Made by a program: the position numbers and the translations under genes | Shown: piece by piece, positions 8,200 to 16,739 of the stretch | How positions within the stretch are numbered: position 1 is the first letter of the stretch | Layout: each line of letters begins with the position of its first letter | NCBI RefSeq assembly: GCF_036634195.1 | Contig: NZ_JAZIFY010000001.1 | Coordinates: forward strand, 6,396,501 to 6,460,500 | Direction of reading: 5' to 3' | DNA length: 64,000 nt | Source: Streptomyces sp. P9-A4 | GTDB lineage: Bacteria; Actinomycetota; Actinomycetes; Streptomycetales; Streptomycetaceae | The notes under the pieces: model-generated | Told to the model about the DNA's origin: nothing | What the model saw: the letters and a program-made list of their open reading frames with translations, nothing else | The model's database searches: none

Positions 8200-8661
8200 A
8201 TGTCCCGACGCAAGACCCGCCCCCGTACCTCCTCCGCCGGCGCGGCCGTGAGCCGCACCGCGCCCACCGTGACCGCGGACTCGCCCTGCCCCTGCGGGCT
8301 CGACGCCGCCTACGGCGCCTGCTGCGGCCGTTTCCACACGGGGACGGGCGGCACGGCGCCCACGGCAGAACTGCTGATGCGCTCCCGATACAGCGCCTTC
8401 GTGGTCCGCGACGAGGCGTATCTGCTCCGGACCTGGGCTCCGGCGACCCGCCCGGGGGAGGTCGACTTCGACCCGGGGCTCCACTGGACCGGTCTGGAGA
8501 TCGAGGGCGCCACCGAGGGCACGGCCTTCCACCGGCACGGCACCGTCACCTTCACGGCGCGGTACGTCCACGGCGGCGAACCGGGCGCGCTGAACGAACG
8601 GAGCCGCTTCGCGCGCCACGAGGGCGCCTGGGTGTACGTGGACGGCGAGATCGGCGAGTAG
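8200..8661 (+). CDS. YchJ-family (UPF0225) protein with SEC-C-like motif
   Basis: A 153-residue protein of the YchJ/UPF0225 family. The N-terminus is basic and low-complexity. A cysteine cluster, SPCPCGLDAAYGACCGRFH, follows and resembles a SEC-C zinc motif. Then come LLMRSRYSAFVVRDEAYLLRTW and an NTF2-like C-terminal region (HRHGTVTFTARYVHGG, RSRFARHEGAWVYVDGEI). No function has been established for the family that I know of. ATG 8200 follows GGGGGAGA by 8 nt, a better start than the upstream in-frame GTG at 8182 that lies inside this ribosome site. Confidence 0.85.
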   Translation: MSRRKTRPRTSSAGAAVSRTAPTVTADSPCPCGLDAAYGACCGRFHTGTGGTAPTAELLMRSRYSAFVVRDEAYLLRTWAPATRPGEVDFDPGLHWTGLEIEGATEGTAFHRHGTVTFTARYVHGGEPGALNERSRFARHEGAWVYVDGEIGE

Positions 8662-8680
8662 CGGGGGCGCCGGGGCTGGA

Positions 8681-10774
8681 TCAGCGGACCCCCGCCGAGA
8701 CCGTCGTCCGGCCGGCCGGGATGCCGGTCGCGAGGTCCTCGGCGACGACCTTCTTGGCGATGGCGTCCGTCGCCACCCGCAGTTCGGGCCCGCTGGGCCG
8801 GCCCTGTTCCTGCTCGACCCGCTCGGACAGCCAGTCGCCCCACGCCCGTGTGATCACGTTGGCCTCCCGCACGCCCGCCGGGGTGTGGGAGAGCAGATTG
8901 CCGTCGCGGGTCAGGTATCCCTCGTCGACCATCCGGTCGAAGACCGGCAGGAGCACCTCCGGCGGTACCCGCCGCCCCGCCGAGATCAGGCCGAGGCTCG
9001 CGTGCCCGACGGTCCGTGTGAACAGCTCGACCTGCATCACCGCCCAGGCCCCGGCCGTGTCCAGCCGGGTGTCGGAAGCGGCGACGATCCGCCGGGCCGT
9101 GTCGACGTCGATACCGCGCAGGAGGCGGCCGACGGACAGTTCGAGGAACTTCGCCGAGTCGCCGGAGCTGGTGGGGGAGGCGAAGCCCTCGCCCATGTCG
9201 GGTGCGGAGGCACGCGCGGAGTCATGGAGCGTCACCTGCTTCAGGAAGAGCGCGACCACGAAGCCGACGGCGGCGACCGGCACCGTCCAGAGGAAGACGG
9301 TGTGGAGGGTGTCGGCGTAGGCGTCGACGATCGGCCGCGCGATCTGCTCGGGCAGCCCGTGGACGCCGGCCGGGCTCTGCGCGGCCTGCGCGATGCCGGT
9401 CGGGTCCACGCCGAGGCTCTCGGCGACGGCCGTGGCCTCGCCGACCCCGGCCGTCAGGTTGGGCTTGAGGGAGTTGGCGTAGATCGTGCCGAAGACGGCG
9501 GTGCCGAAGGAGCTGCCGAGCGTACGGAAGAACGTGACCCCGGAGGTGGCGGTGCCGAGGTCGGCGTAGTCGACGGTGTTCTGCACGGCGATGGTGAGGA
9601 CCTGCATGCACAGGCCGATGCCGACGCCCAGCACGAACATGTACAGCGACGCCAGCCAGGTGCTGGTGTCCGGGTTCATGAGAGAGAGCAGGTAGAGCCC
9701 GAGGCCCATGACGAGACAGCCGACGATCGGGAAGGTCCGGTAGTGCCCGGTCTTGCTGACGACGTTGCCGCTGAAGATGGAGGCGATCAGCAGACCGACG
9801 ACCATGGGCAGGGTACGGATGCCGGAGACGGTCGCCGAGTCCCCGTCGACGTACTGGAGGTACGTCGGCAGGAAGGTCATCGCGCCGAGCATGGCGAAGC
9901 CCACGACGAAGCTCAGCACGGAGCAGACGGTGAAGACCGGGTTGCCGAACAGCCGCATCGGCAGCATGGGTTCCGCCGCGCGGGTCTCCACCCAGCAGAA
10001 CAGGGCGAGGGAGATGATCCCGAGGGCGAAGAGACCGAGGATAACACCGGAGGTCCAGGCGTACTCGTTGCCGCCCCAACTGGTGGCCAGGATCAGGGCG
10101 CTGGCGCCGGCGGCGACGAGCGCGATGCCGGCGTAGTCGATGACGGGGCGGCTCGCCGAGCGTACCGAGGGGATCGTGCGGGCGGCGGCGATGACGACCA
10201 GGATCGCGATGGGCACGTTGACGTAGAACGCCCAGCGCCAGGTGAGGTGGTCGGTGAACAGCCCGCCGAGGAGGGGGCCGATGACCGTCGAGACGCCGAA
10301 CACGGCGCCGATCGCACCCTGGTACTTGCCGCGTTCGCGCAGCGGGATCACATCGGCGATGAGCGCCATCGAGGTGACCATGAGACCGCCGGCGCCGATG
10401 CCCTGGAGGCCGCGCCAGGCGATCAGCAGCGTCATGTTCGTGGCGAGTCCGCAGAGGAACGAGCCCGTGATGAAGACGATCGCCGAGATCTGGAAGATCA
10501 CCTTGCGGCCGAAGAGGTCGCCGAACTTGCCGACGAGGACGGTCGCGACCGTCTCGGCGAGCAGGTACGCGGTGACCACCCACGACATGTGGGCGGCGCC
10601 GCCGAGGTCCGAGACGATCGTGGGCAGGGCGGTGCCGACGATCGTCTGGTCCAGGGCGGCGAGGAGGACACCCAGCATGATCGTGCCGAAGACGATGTTG
10701 CGGCGGCGGCTGTCGAGCACGGGTGGTTCGGTGGCGGCCGAGGGCGCGGGCGCTGCGTCGCTGGTCGTGGTCAC
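8681..10774 (-). CDS. DHA2-type MFS drug efflux transporter with winged-helix-like C-terminal extension
   Basis: A 697-residue membrane protein of the 14-TMS EmrB/QacA (DHA2) family, exchanging protons for drugs or natural products. TM1 carries the [13 protein letters not shown] motif. Motif A is [10 protein letters not shown], and motif C lies in [16 protein letters not shown]. The membrane part ends near residue 520 ([12 protein letters not shown]). About 150 further residues are soluble: [15 protein letters not shown], then a stretch resembling a MarR winged helix ([36 protein letters not shown]). The start is a GTG. It is an orphan efflux gene with no adjacent regulator, so the tail could be its sensor. 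Confidence 0.9.
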   Translation of the reverse strand: MTTTSDAAPAPSAATEPPVLDSRRRNIVFGTIMLGVLLAALDQTIVGTALPTIVSDLGGAAHMSWVVTAYLLAETVATVLVGKFGDLFGRKVIFQISAIVFITGSFLCGLATNMTLLIAWRGLQGIGAGGLMVTSMALIADVIPLRERGKYQGAIGAVFGVSTVIGPLLGGLFTDHLTWRWAFYVNVPIAILVVIAAARTIPSVRSASRPVIDYAGIALVAAGASALILATSWGGNEYAWTSGVILGLFALGIISLALFCWVETRAAEPMLPMRLFGNPVFTVCSVLSFVVGFAMLGAMTFLPTYLQYVDGDSATVSGIRTLPMVVGLLIASIFSGNVVSKTGHYRTFPIVGCLVMGLGLYLLSLMNPDTSTWLASLYMFVLGVGIGLCMQVLTIAVQNTVDYADLGTATSGVTFFRTLGSSFGTAVFGTIYANSLKPNLTAGVGEATAVAESLGVDPTGIAQAAQSPAGVHGLPEQIARPIVDAYADTLHTVFLWTVPVAAVGFVVALFLKQVTLHDSARASAPDMGEGFASPTSSGDSAKFLELSVGRLLRGIDVDTARRIVAASDTRLDTAGAWAVMQVELFTRTVGHASLGLISAGRRVPPEVLLPVFDRMVDEGYLTRDGNLLSHTPAGVREANVITRAWGDWLSERVEQEQGRPSGPELRVATDAIAKKVVAEDLATGIPAGRTTVSAGVR

Positions 10775-10918
10775 TCTCGCAGCGTCACACCGGCCCCGTC
10801 CGCGTGCATGCGGGGGACGGCCGAACGGGCGGATCCGAACGGGCGGTCCTCCGGGGGCGCCCGGAGCGCGGGGAGAGGACCCGTCAGGATGCGCCCGGGG
10901 CCGCGCGGGTGGGGCCGG

Positions 10919-11170
10919 TCAGGGCATGACCGGCAGCTGGGGGTGGTGCTTCGCGAGGATCTTGTTGGCGCGGGCGAGCGCGGCGAGGGCGTGCTCGCGG
11001 TCCGCGCGGTCCTCCGCGCAGAGCGGGCCCCGGAAGCGGTAGACCTCGCGGGCCGCGCAGTCCGCGTCGACCTCCGCCTGGAGGACGTGCAGCGGCAGGC
11101 AGGAGCCGATCAGCGCGGCCACGTGGTCGGGGATCGGGACGGGAACGAGGCGCGAGGGCGAGGTGATCAC
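10919..11170 (-). CDS. Small hypothetical protein
   Basis: 83 residues, no recognised family. The sequence is mostly helical, with two cysteines (one in GSCLPLHVLQAEVDADCAAR) and an alanine-rich helix near the C-terminus (REHALAALARANKILAKHH). The GTG start is 6 nt after TAGGAC on the minus strand, a plausible leaderless promoter that supports it being a real gene. It lies alone between the transporter and a repeat-rich gap. Confidence 0.55.
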   Translation of the reverse strand: MITSPSRLVPVPIPDHVAALIGSCLPLHVLQAEVDADCAAREVYRFRGPLCAEDRADREHALAALARANKILAKHHPQLPVMP

Positions 11171-11736
11171 GGGTCAGTCCTAGTCGGTCCGGGGAGGGTA
11201 CGGAAGGGTCTCCACTCCATACGTACCGGATCGCCGTACGGGTTCCGGCACGGCGATGTCCCGGTGGGGCAACGACGGGACGCCCCTCGGGCGGGGATTT
11301 TGGGGTCCTGGCACGGAGGGCTGGTCCGGGTGCCCCGGCCGGCCGGGAACGTTCTCGCAGGTACGGGGGCGGGTGGCCGCGACGGACTTGCGCACCGCAC
11401 CTGCATATCGACCGTACGTTCGTCGAACGGGCTGTCGGTTTGGGCTGGTTGGGGCAAACGGTTCGACCGAAGAATGTGAAGCATCTCACTCGGCGGATCG
11501 ATGGGGGTGGGGACGGCTGGGGTGGCCGGAGGGGCCGGAGCGAACCGGGCGGCCGGTGTGGATAGCGGGGCTGGTGTGGTTCGGGTGGCCAGTGTGGAGC
11601 CGCGGTCGGAATCGCGGTCGGAGCCGCGGTCGGAATCGGCGTCACGGTCGGGCCGGCGTCATCGTCGGCGTCACGGTCGGGCCGGCGTCACCGTCGGCGT
11701 CACGGTCGGGCCGGCGTCACGGCCTGCGGCCCGGAC
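11171..11736. other. Gene-free stretch of about 570 bp with repeats
   Basis: No credible gene on either strand. The right half is built of short direct repeats: a GCGGTCGGAATC-like 12-18 bp motif near 11600-11640, then the 29-bp tandem repeat listed separately. Codon-position bias looks random in all frames. The left part could hold the promoter of the small gene ending at 10919. Confidence 0.6.
11641..11720. repeat. 29-bp tandem repeat, about 2.8 copies
   Basis: Units start at 11641, 11670 and 11699, and the last is cut after 22 nt. Copies 1 and 2 differ at one position. The unit contains GTCACGGTCGGGCCGGCGTC. A unit length that is not a multiple of three, with no frame kept open consistently, argues for non-coding DNA. 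Confidence 0.85.
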
Positions 11737-12795
11737 TCACGTCAGGATCTCCGACAGGTCGTACGACACCGGCTCGTCCAGCTGCCCGTACCCGCAGGAC
11801 TCCGGCGTACGGTCCGGGCGCCAGCGCTTGAACTGGGCGGTGTGCCGGAAGCGGTCGCCCTCCATGTGGTCGTATCCGACCTCGCAGACCCGCTCGGGCC
11901 GCAGTGCCACCCACGACAGGTCCTTCTTGCCCGACCAGCGGCTCGGCGCTCCCGGGAGCCGTGCCCCCTCGTGCGCGGCCTCGTTCGCCCACGCCGCCCA
12001 CGGGTGTCCGTCCGGCGGGTCCATCCGCAGGGGCTCCAGCTCCTCGATCAGCTCGGCGCGCCGGACGGCCGTGAAGGCCGCGCACACGCCGACGTGCTGG
12101 AGGGCGCCGCCATCGTCGTACAGGCCGAGGAGGAGCGAGCCGACCACGGGGCCGCTCTTGTGGAAGCGGTAGCCGGCCACGACGACATCGGCCGTCCGCT
12201 CGTGCTTGATCTTGTACATCAGCCGGGCGTCGGGCCGGTACGGCAGGTCGAGCGGCTTGGCGATCACGCCGTCGAGCCCCGCTCCCTCGTACTGCTCGAA
12301 CCAGCGGGCGGCGAGTTCGGCGTCGCGGGTCGCGGGGGCGAGGTGCACGGGCGCGTCGACCCCGGCGAGCATCGCCTCCAGGGCCTCCCGGCGTTCGCTC
12401 AGCGGGGTGTCGAGGAGTGACGCGTCGCCGAGCGCCAGCAGGTCGAAGGCGATGAACCGGGCCGGGGTGGTCTCGGCCAGCATCCGGACCCGGGAGTCGG
12501 CCGGGTGGATCCGCTCGCTGAGCCGGTCGAAGTCGAGATGGCCGCCGTGCTCGATGACGATCTCGCCGTCGACCACGCAGCGCTCCGGCAGCCGGGCCGC
12601 GAGCGCCTCGACCAGTTCGGGGAAGTAGCGGGTCAGGGGCTTGCCGGTACGGCTGCCGATGACCAGCTCGGGTCCGTCCCGGTGCACGATCGCGCGGAAG
12701 CCGTCCCACTTCGCCTCGTACTGCATGCCGGGCGGGATGCGTTTCACGGACTTGGCGAGCATCGGTTTCACGGGCGGCATCACCGGCAGATCCAT
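11737..12795 (-). CDS. ATP-dependent DNA ligase (LigD/LigC-type ligase domain)
   Basis: A 352-residue ATP-dependent DNA ligase consisting of nucleotidyltransferase and OB-fold domains. The adenylation lysine is K29 in the motif EAKWDGFRAI. Further motifs are VVDGEIVI (motif III), FIAFDLLAL, GLDGVIAKPLDLPY (motif IV) and LMYKIKHERTADVVVAG (motif V). The C-terminal OB part runs through RPERVCEVGYDHMEGDRFRH. It is divergent from a LigD-type polymerase gene 52 bp away; together they resemble a split LigD for end-joining or repair. ATG 12795 was chosen because the longer frame would run into the divergent gene. Confidence 0.9.
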   Translation of the reverse strand: MDLPVMPPVKPMLAKSVKRIPPGMQYEAKWDGFRAIVHRDGPELVIGSRTGKPLTRYFPELVEALAARLPERCVVDGEIVIEHGGHLDFDRLSERIHPADSRVRMLAETTPARFIAFDLLALGDASLLDTPLSERREALEAMLAGVDAPVHLAPATRDAELAARWFEQYEGAGLDGVIAKPLDLPYRPDARLMYKIKHERTADVVVAGYRFHKSGPVVGSLLLGLYDDGGALQHVGVCAAFTAVRRAELIEELEPLRMDPPDGHPWAAWANEAAHEGARLPGAPSRWSGKKDLSWVALRPERVCEVGYDHMEGDRFRHTAQFKRWRPDRTPESCGYGQLDEPVSYDLSEILT

Positions 12796-12834
12796 GAGGC
12801 GATTGTCCGGTATGCGGGAGTTGTCGGCGAGCCC

Positions 12835-12840
12835 TAGGCT
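12835..12840 (+). promoter_or_regulatory. -10 box of leaderless polymerase promoter
   Basis: TAGGCT is followed by 7 nt and the ATG at 12848. The same TAGGCT-N7-ATG arrangement occurs at the Fe-S gene near 29.5 kb. Confidence 0.55.
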
Positions 12841-12847
12841 GACCCGC

Positions 12848-13882
12848 ATGGCAGGCAAGGCGGCAGCGGTGGAACTGGAAGTCGGCGACCGGACCGTACG
12901 CGTGTCCAACCCGGACAAGGTGTACTTCCCCGAACCCGGCTACACCAAGCTCGACATGGTCAGCTACTACCTGGCCGTGGGGGACGGGATCACCCGCGCC
13001 CTGCGGAACCGCCCCACCACCCTGGAGCGTTACCCCGACGGGGTGACCGGCGAGTCCTTCTTCCAGAAGCGGGCCCCCAAGTACCTGCCCGACTGGATCC
13101 CGACCGCCCACATCACCTTCCCCAGCGGCCGGTCGGCCGACGAGATGTGCCCGACCGAACCCGCGGCCGTGCTCTGGGCCGCCAACCTCGGCGCCGTCAC
13201 CTTCCATCCCTGGCCGGTACGACGGGACGACACCGACCACCCCGACGAGCTGCGCATCGACCTTGACCCGCAGCCCGGCACCGACTACTCCGACGCGGTC
13301 CGCGCCGCCCACGAACTACGCGCCGTCCTCGATGAGCACGGGCTGCGCGGCTGGCCGAAGACCTCCGGCGGACGGGGGCTCCACGTCTTCGTGCCGATCA
13401 CGCCCGACTGGACCTTCACGCAGGTCAGGCGGGCGGCCATCGCCTGCGGCCGGGAGCTGGAGCGGCGGATGCCGGAGCGGGTCACCATCAAGTGGTGGAA
13501 GGAGGAGCGCGGCGAGCGGATCTTCGTCGACTACAACCAGACGGCCCGGGACCGCACGATCGCCTCCGCCTACTCCGTGCGCCCCCGCCCGCACGCGCCG
13601 GTGTCGGCCCCGCTGCGGTGGGAGGAGATCGACGACGCCGTGCCGCGGGACTTCGACATCAGGACGATGCCGGTCCGGTACGCCGAGGTCGGGGACGTCC
13701 ACGCCGACATGGACGACGAGCGCTTCGGGCTGGAGTCCCTGCTGGAGCTGGCCCGGCGGGACGAGGCGGAACACGACCTCGGGGACCTGCCGTATCCGCC
13801 GGAGTACCCGAAGATGCCGGGCGAGCCGAAGCGGGTGCAGCCGAGCAGGGCGAAGAAGGAAGCGGCGGACGAGGCCGAGTGA
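12848..13882 (+). CDS. LigD-type non-homologous end-joining DNA polymerase (AEP/PrimPol domain)
   Basis: A 344-residue stand-alone LigD polymerase domain of the archaeo-eukaryotic primase superfamily. It fills gaps with dNTPs or rNTPs at double-strand breaks. Catalytic aspartates D138 and D140 lie in RIDLDPQPG. The substrate-binding SGGRGLHVFVP follows, and the third acidic motif is IFVDYNQTARDRTIASAYSVR. The N-terminus KVYFPEPGYTKLDMVSYY matches the family. It is divergent from the ligase gene; no nuclease domain and no Ku gene are seen in the window. A terminator lies 36 bp downstream. Confidence 0.92.
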   Translation: MAGKAAAVELEVGDRTVRVSNPDKVYFPEPGYTKLDMVSYYLAVGDGITRALRNRPTTLERYPDGVTGESFFQKRAPKYLPDWIPTAHITFPSGRSADEMCPTEPAAVLWAANLGAVTFHPWPVRRDDTDHPDELRIDLDPQPGTDYSDAVRAAHELRAVLDEHGLRGWPKTSGGRGLHVFVPITPDWTFTQVRRAAIACGRELERRMPERVTIKWWKEERGERIFVDYNQTARDRTIASAYSVRPRPHAPVSAPLRWEEIDDAVPRDFDIRTMPVRYAEVGDVHADMDDERFGLESLLELARRDEAEHDLGDLPYPPEYPKMPGEPKRVQPSRAKKEAADEAE

Positions 13883-13918
13883 GCGGCTGATCGCTTGATC
13901 CGTTGGCCATGGTGAGGG

Positions 13919-13954
13919 GGCGGGCCGGTGTCCCCGGGTGGGCGCCGGCCCGCC
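13919..13954 (+). terminator. Terminator after polymerase gene
   Basis: A perfect 10-bp GC stem (13919-13928 with 13945-13954), 16-nt loop, followed by TCTTTCT. Confidence 0.75.
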
Positions 13955-13975
13955 TCTTTCTCCACTCTAAAACAA

Positions 13976-13996
13976 CACGAACGGTCGTGCTAGCAT
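13976..13996 (+). promoter_or_regulatory. Hydrolase promoter with TetR-type operator
   Basis: CACGA-ACGG-TCGTG (13976-13989) is a perfect inverted repeat ending directly before a TAGCAT -10 box (13991-13996). Its ACGGTCGTGC decamer recurs in the promoter of the neighbouring TetR gene, so a shared repressor is likely. Confidence 0.65.
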
Positions 13997-14030
13997 TTTT
14001 CCATCCCAGGACGACCGAGGAGATTCCGGC

Positions 14031-14915
14031 ATGTACCCGATGGCTCCGCTCATCCGCCCCGCCCTGAACACCGCCGCCCGCGTCGCCCCCGCAGCGGCCG
14101 GCCGGCCGGCCTTCCACCTCTTCGTCCGTCCCCTCGGCCGGGCGAAGGTGAAGCCGGGGGAGCAGGCGCTCCTCGCCGCCGCGCGCACCGGACACCTCCG
14201 CGTCCGGGGTAAGGACGTCGTCACCTACGCCTGGGGAGACGGCCCTCGCCCCGTCCTCCTCGTCCACGGCTGGTCTTCGCGCGCCTCGCGGCTCACCGCC
14301 TTCGCCGAGGCCCTGCTCGCGCGCGGCCACAGCGTCGTCGCCTTCGACGCGCCCGGACACGGAGAGTCTCCGGGGCGGGCCAGCAACATCCTCGAATACC
14401 GGGAGATCATCCGGGAGTTGCACGCGCGACACGGTGACTTCGAGGCCGTCGTCGCCCACAGCTTCGGCGTCCTCGCCGCCCTCTTCGCCCTCCGCGACGG
14501 CATCCGTACGAGCCGCTTCGTCGGACTCGGCGGAGTCGGCTCCTTCGAGATGCTCGTCGAGGGCTTCCGGGCCGGATTCGGGCTGGACGAGCGGGTGATC
14601 CGGTGCATGCGGGCGTACGTCGAAGGGCGGCTCGCGCCCGGTGAACCCGGCATCTGGGACCGCTTCGACGCGGACCGCGACCCCGGCGCGCTCGGCGCGC
14701 CCGTCCTGCTGTTCCACGACGAGGGTGACGACATGGTGCCCCTCGCCCAGGCGCGGAGGCTGGCGCGGGCCCACGGCGACCGGGCCCGGCTCGTCGTCAC
14801 GAAGTCGCTCGGCCACCGGCGCATCCTGACGGACACGGAGGTCGTGGCCGAGGCGGTGGAGTTCCTGACGGCACCGGTCGACGAACGCGCGGGGGAGGGC
14901 GTGGCGGCGGGCTGA
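14031..14915 (+). CDS. Alpha/beta-fold hydrolase
   Basis: A 294-residue alpha/beta hydrolase. The oxyanion motif is VLLVHGWSSRASR (about residues 75-87). The nucleophile is serine in AHSFGVLAA, a variant elbow with AHSFG in place of GxSxG. An acid lies in PVLLFHDEGDDMVPL and the catalytic histidine in LGHRRIL. No signal peptide is evident. The substrate is unknown; lipid- or ester-type hydrolases are likely. It converges with a TetR gene ending 7 bp away, and both promoters carry the same decamer, so the hydrolase is probably repressed by that TetR. Confidence 0.88.
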   Translation: MYPMAPLIRPALNTAARVAPAAAGRPAFHLFVRPLGRAKVKPGEQALLAAARTGHLRVRGKDVVTYAWGDGPRPVLLVHGWSSRASRLTAFAEALLARGHSVVAFDAPGHGESPGRASNILEYREIIRELHARHGDFEAVVAHSFGVLAALFALRDGIRTSRFVGLGGVGSFEMLVEGFRAGFGLDERVIRCMRAYVEGRLAPGEPGIWDRFDADRDPGALGAPVLLFHDEGDDMVPLAQARRLARAHGDRARLVVTKSLGHRRILTDTEVVAEAVEFLTAPVDERAGEGVAAG

Positions 14916-14922
14916 AGGGGTC

Positions 14923-15636
14923 CTACTGCTGAGGGGCGGGGGCGGGGGCGTCGGGGTTGTCGAGGGCGTCGAGGGCGTCGAGTGCGACCCGGCCCCGGTC
15001 CGTGGCCGCGCTGTGAAGACGGGCCGTGATTCCGCGCTCGGCGCGGGCGTACACCCCGGGGTCGCCGAACAGGACGGACTGCGCGTTGGCCGCCTCCATC
15101 AGGGCGATCACCTCGAAGGCCACCTGCTCCACGTCCAGGTCCCCGGCGAGGTCGCCCACGGCCCGCGCCTCGCTCAGGGCGCCCTCCATATAGGCGGTCC
15201 AGTCGCGTCGCGTCTGGGCGACGGCGTCGTGGACGGGCCCCGTGCGTGCGTCGAACTCCGCGGAGACGGCGTAGAAGAAGCAACCGCCCGAGAAGACCCG
15301 CTCCGAGGAGTAGGCGAGCCAGTTCCGGCACAGCTCGCGCACCCGTCGCGCGCCCGGCGGCACGTCCTTCAGGGGGGTGACGACACGGTCCGCGAAGACG
15401 GCGACGGCCGCCCGGATCGTCGCGAGCTGGAGTTCCTCCTTCGAGCCGAAGAGGGCGAAGACGCCGCTCTTGCTCAGCTGGAGTTCGGTCGCGATCCGTC
15501 CCAGGGACAGCCCTTCGAGGCCCTCGACGGAGGCGATGTCCATGGTCCGGCCGAGCACGAGGCGCCGGGTCTGGTTCCCGCGCTCCACCCGCCCGTCCGT
15601 CTTGGTCCCGGTGCCGCTTCCGGTGCTGCCGCTCAT
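14923..15636 (-). CDS. TetR-family transcriptional regulator
   Basis: A 237-residue TetR regulator. The N-terminal helix-turn-helix spans about residues 25-75 (TMDIASVEGLEGLSLGRIATELQLSKSGVFALFGSKEELQLATI). The C-terminal domain shows GGCFFYAVSAEFDARTGPV, typical of the YcdC/TetR_C_6-like subgroup. The last 20 residues are Asp/Ala/Pro-rich. It faces the hydrolase gene tail to tail. A palindrome with the same core as the one at the hydrolase promoter lies 17 bp before its start, which fits autorepression. Confidence 0.9.
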   Translation of the reverse strand: MSGSTGSGTGTKTDGRVERGNQTRRLVLGRTMDIASVEGLEGLSLGRIATELQLSKSGVFALFGSKEELQLATIRAAVAVFADRVVTPLKDVPPGARRVRELCRNWLAYSSERVFSGGCFFYAVSAEFDARTGPVHDAVAQTRRDWTAYMEGALSEARAVGDLAGDLDVEQVAFEVIALMEAANAQSVLFGDPGVYARAERGITARLHSAATDRGRVALDALDALDNPDAPAPAPQQ

Positions 15637-15653
15637 CCGTCCATGGTACTGAA

Positions 15654-15667
15654 CGCACGACCGTGCG
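15654..15667 (-). promoter_or_regulatory. TetR-gene operator
   Basis: CGCACG-AC-CGTGCG is a perfect inverted repeat 17 bp upstream of the TetR start. On the minus strand it contains ACGGTCGTGC, identical to 10 bp of the hydrolase operator at 13981-13990. Confidence 0.6.
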
Positions 15668-15744
15668 GAAATCTCCGGGCGCGCGCCGTGTCGGCTGGTC
15701 GTGCGCTGTCTGGTGGTGGTCCGGGCCTCGTCCGGCGCCCGTAC

Positions 15745-16539
15745 CTACCCCGTCCGTTCGCCCGGATCCCGCCGCTCCGCCGGGGCGAGCAGCAGGACCT
15801 CAAGGGCGCGGGCGCAGGCCCGCGCCTGAGCCAGGTACCAGTCGAGCCGCGCGTCGGTGATCAGCTCGGGGGTCGCGCGAACCGCGAGCGCGAACCGCGT
15901 GTGCCCCGTCCGCTCCAGTACGGGCACGGCCACCGTCCGCACCCCGAGGGCCGACTCGCCGTCGTTGAGCGCGTACCCCGCCTCCCGTACGCGTGCCAAC
16001 TCGGCCGCCAGGGCCGGGGGTTCGACGATCGTGCGCTCGGTGAACGCGTACAGCGGGGGCAGCGAGCGCGGTCCGGCCTCGCCCGCCCTGGGCCATGCGA
16101 GCAGCACCTTCCCGAGTGCCGTCGAGTGCAACGGGCGGCGCAGGCCCACCTTCGGGGTCACCGAACCGCCCGCCACGATGACCACGTGCGGGCCGCTGCG
16201 TAGTGCCAAGTCGGCGGTGGCGCCGGTCCGTTCGGCCAGATCGGACAGCTCGGGAGCGGCCAGGTGCAGCCCCCGCTGGTGGTACGAGAGGCGGCCCAGC
16301 TCCGTCATCGCCGGGCCCAGCCGGTAGCGGGCCGTCCGGCCGTCCTGCTCCAGGAAGCCCGCGCCCAGCAGGGTCCGGGCGAGCCGGTGCGCGGTGGACG
16401 TGGAGAGCCCCAGCCGGCGCGCGAGGTCGGAGGCGCTCAGGTCGGGCCCGTTGTCGTGGAAACAGTGCAGTACGTCGAGTGCGCGGCGGACCGCCTGGGC
16501 GCCCGCCGGGGGTCGGGCGATTCCGGCCTCGGTCGTCAT
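15745..16539 (-). CDS. IclR-family transcriptional regulator of the organosulfur operon
   Basis: A 264-residue IclR regulator. The winged helix occupies about residues 15-75 (AVRRALDVLHCFHDNGPDLSASDLA, LGLSTSTAHRLARTLLGAGFLEQDG). The effector domain follows (GGSVTPKVGLRRPLHSTALGKVLLAW, YALNDGESALGVRTVAVPV). It is transcribed away from the sulfur-acquisition operon. The 200 bp between its start and the leader ORF contains two copies of one 19-bp palindrome, very probably its operators. The ligand is unknown; an organosulfur compound or sulfate-pathway metabolite is likely. ATG 16539 was chosen; the longer frame runs through both operators. Confidence 0.9.
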   Translation of the reverse strand: MTTEAGIARPPAGAQAVRRALDVLHCFHDNGPDLSASDLARRLGLSTSTAHRLARTLLGAGFLEQDGRTARYRLGPAMTELGRLSYHQRGLHLAAPELSDLAERTGATADLALRSGPHVVIVAGGSVTPKVGLRRPLHSTALGKVLLAWPRAGEAGPRSLPPLYAFTERTIVEPPALAAELARVREAGYALNDGESALGVRTVAVPVLERTGHTRFALAVRATPELITDARLDWYLAQARACARALEVLLLAPAERRDPGERTG

Positions 16540-16573
16540 AGGGTTCGCTCCCCGTGGGTGATCGGGTTCCCAC

Positions 16574-16592
16574 GCTCCCATATGGCGGGAGC
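16574..16592. promoter_or_regulatory. IclR operator copy 1
   Basis: GCTCCC-ATATGGC-GGGAGC, a 19-bp inverted repeat with perfect 6-bp arms, 35 bp from the IclR start. On the minus strand it reads GCTCCCGCCATATGGGAGC and matches copy 2 at 16637-16655. Confidence 0.7.
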
Positions 16593-16636
16593 CGAATCGG
16601 GGGTCCGGCGAGGTCGGAAACACTCCGTTCATACGC

Positions 16637-16655
16637 AATCCCACATCGTGGGAGT
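16637..16655. promoter_or_regulatory. IclR operator copy 2
   Basis: AATCCCACATCGTGGGAGT; its minus-strand form ACTCCCACGATGTGGGATT shares the consensus CTCCCRCSATRTGGGA with copy 1. The two centres are 63 bp apart, about six helical turns. Confidence 0.7.
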
Positions 16656-16739
16656 CGAGTTGTCGGCGGCGGACCTTCCATGGCAGGGTTCCGGCCAAGC
16701 CGCCACAGCGACACCGAGCCGGAGGGAGCAGGGCCAGCC

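Noticed and set aside
8885..11479. A very long open frame on the plus strand opposite the MFS transporter gene
   Set aside because: It mirrors the transporter in a GC-rich genome, has a Gly/Asp/Val/His-rich composition with no domain, and conflicts with a transporter having full family motifs.
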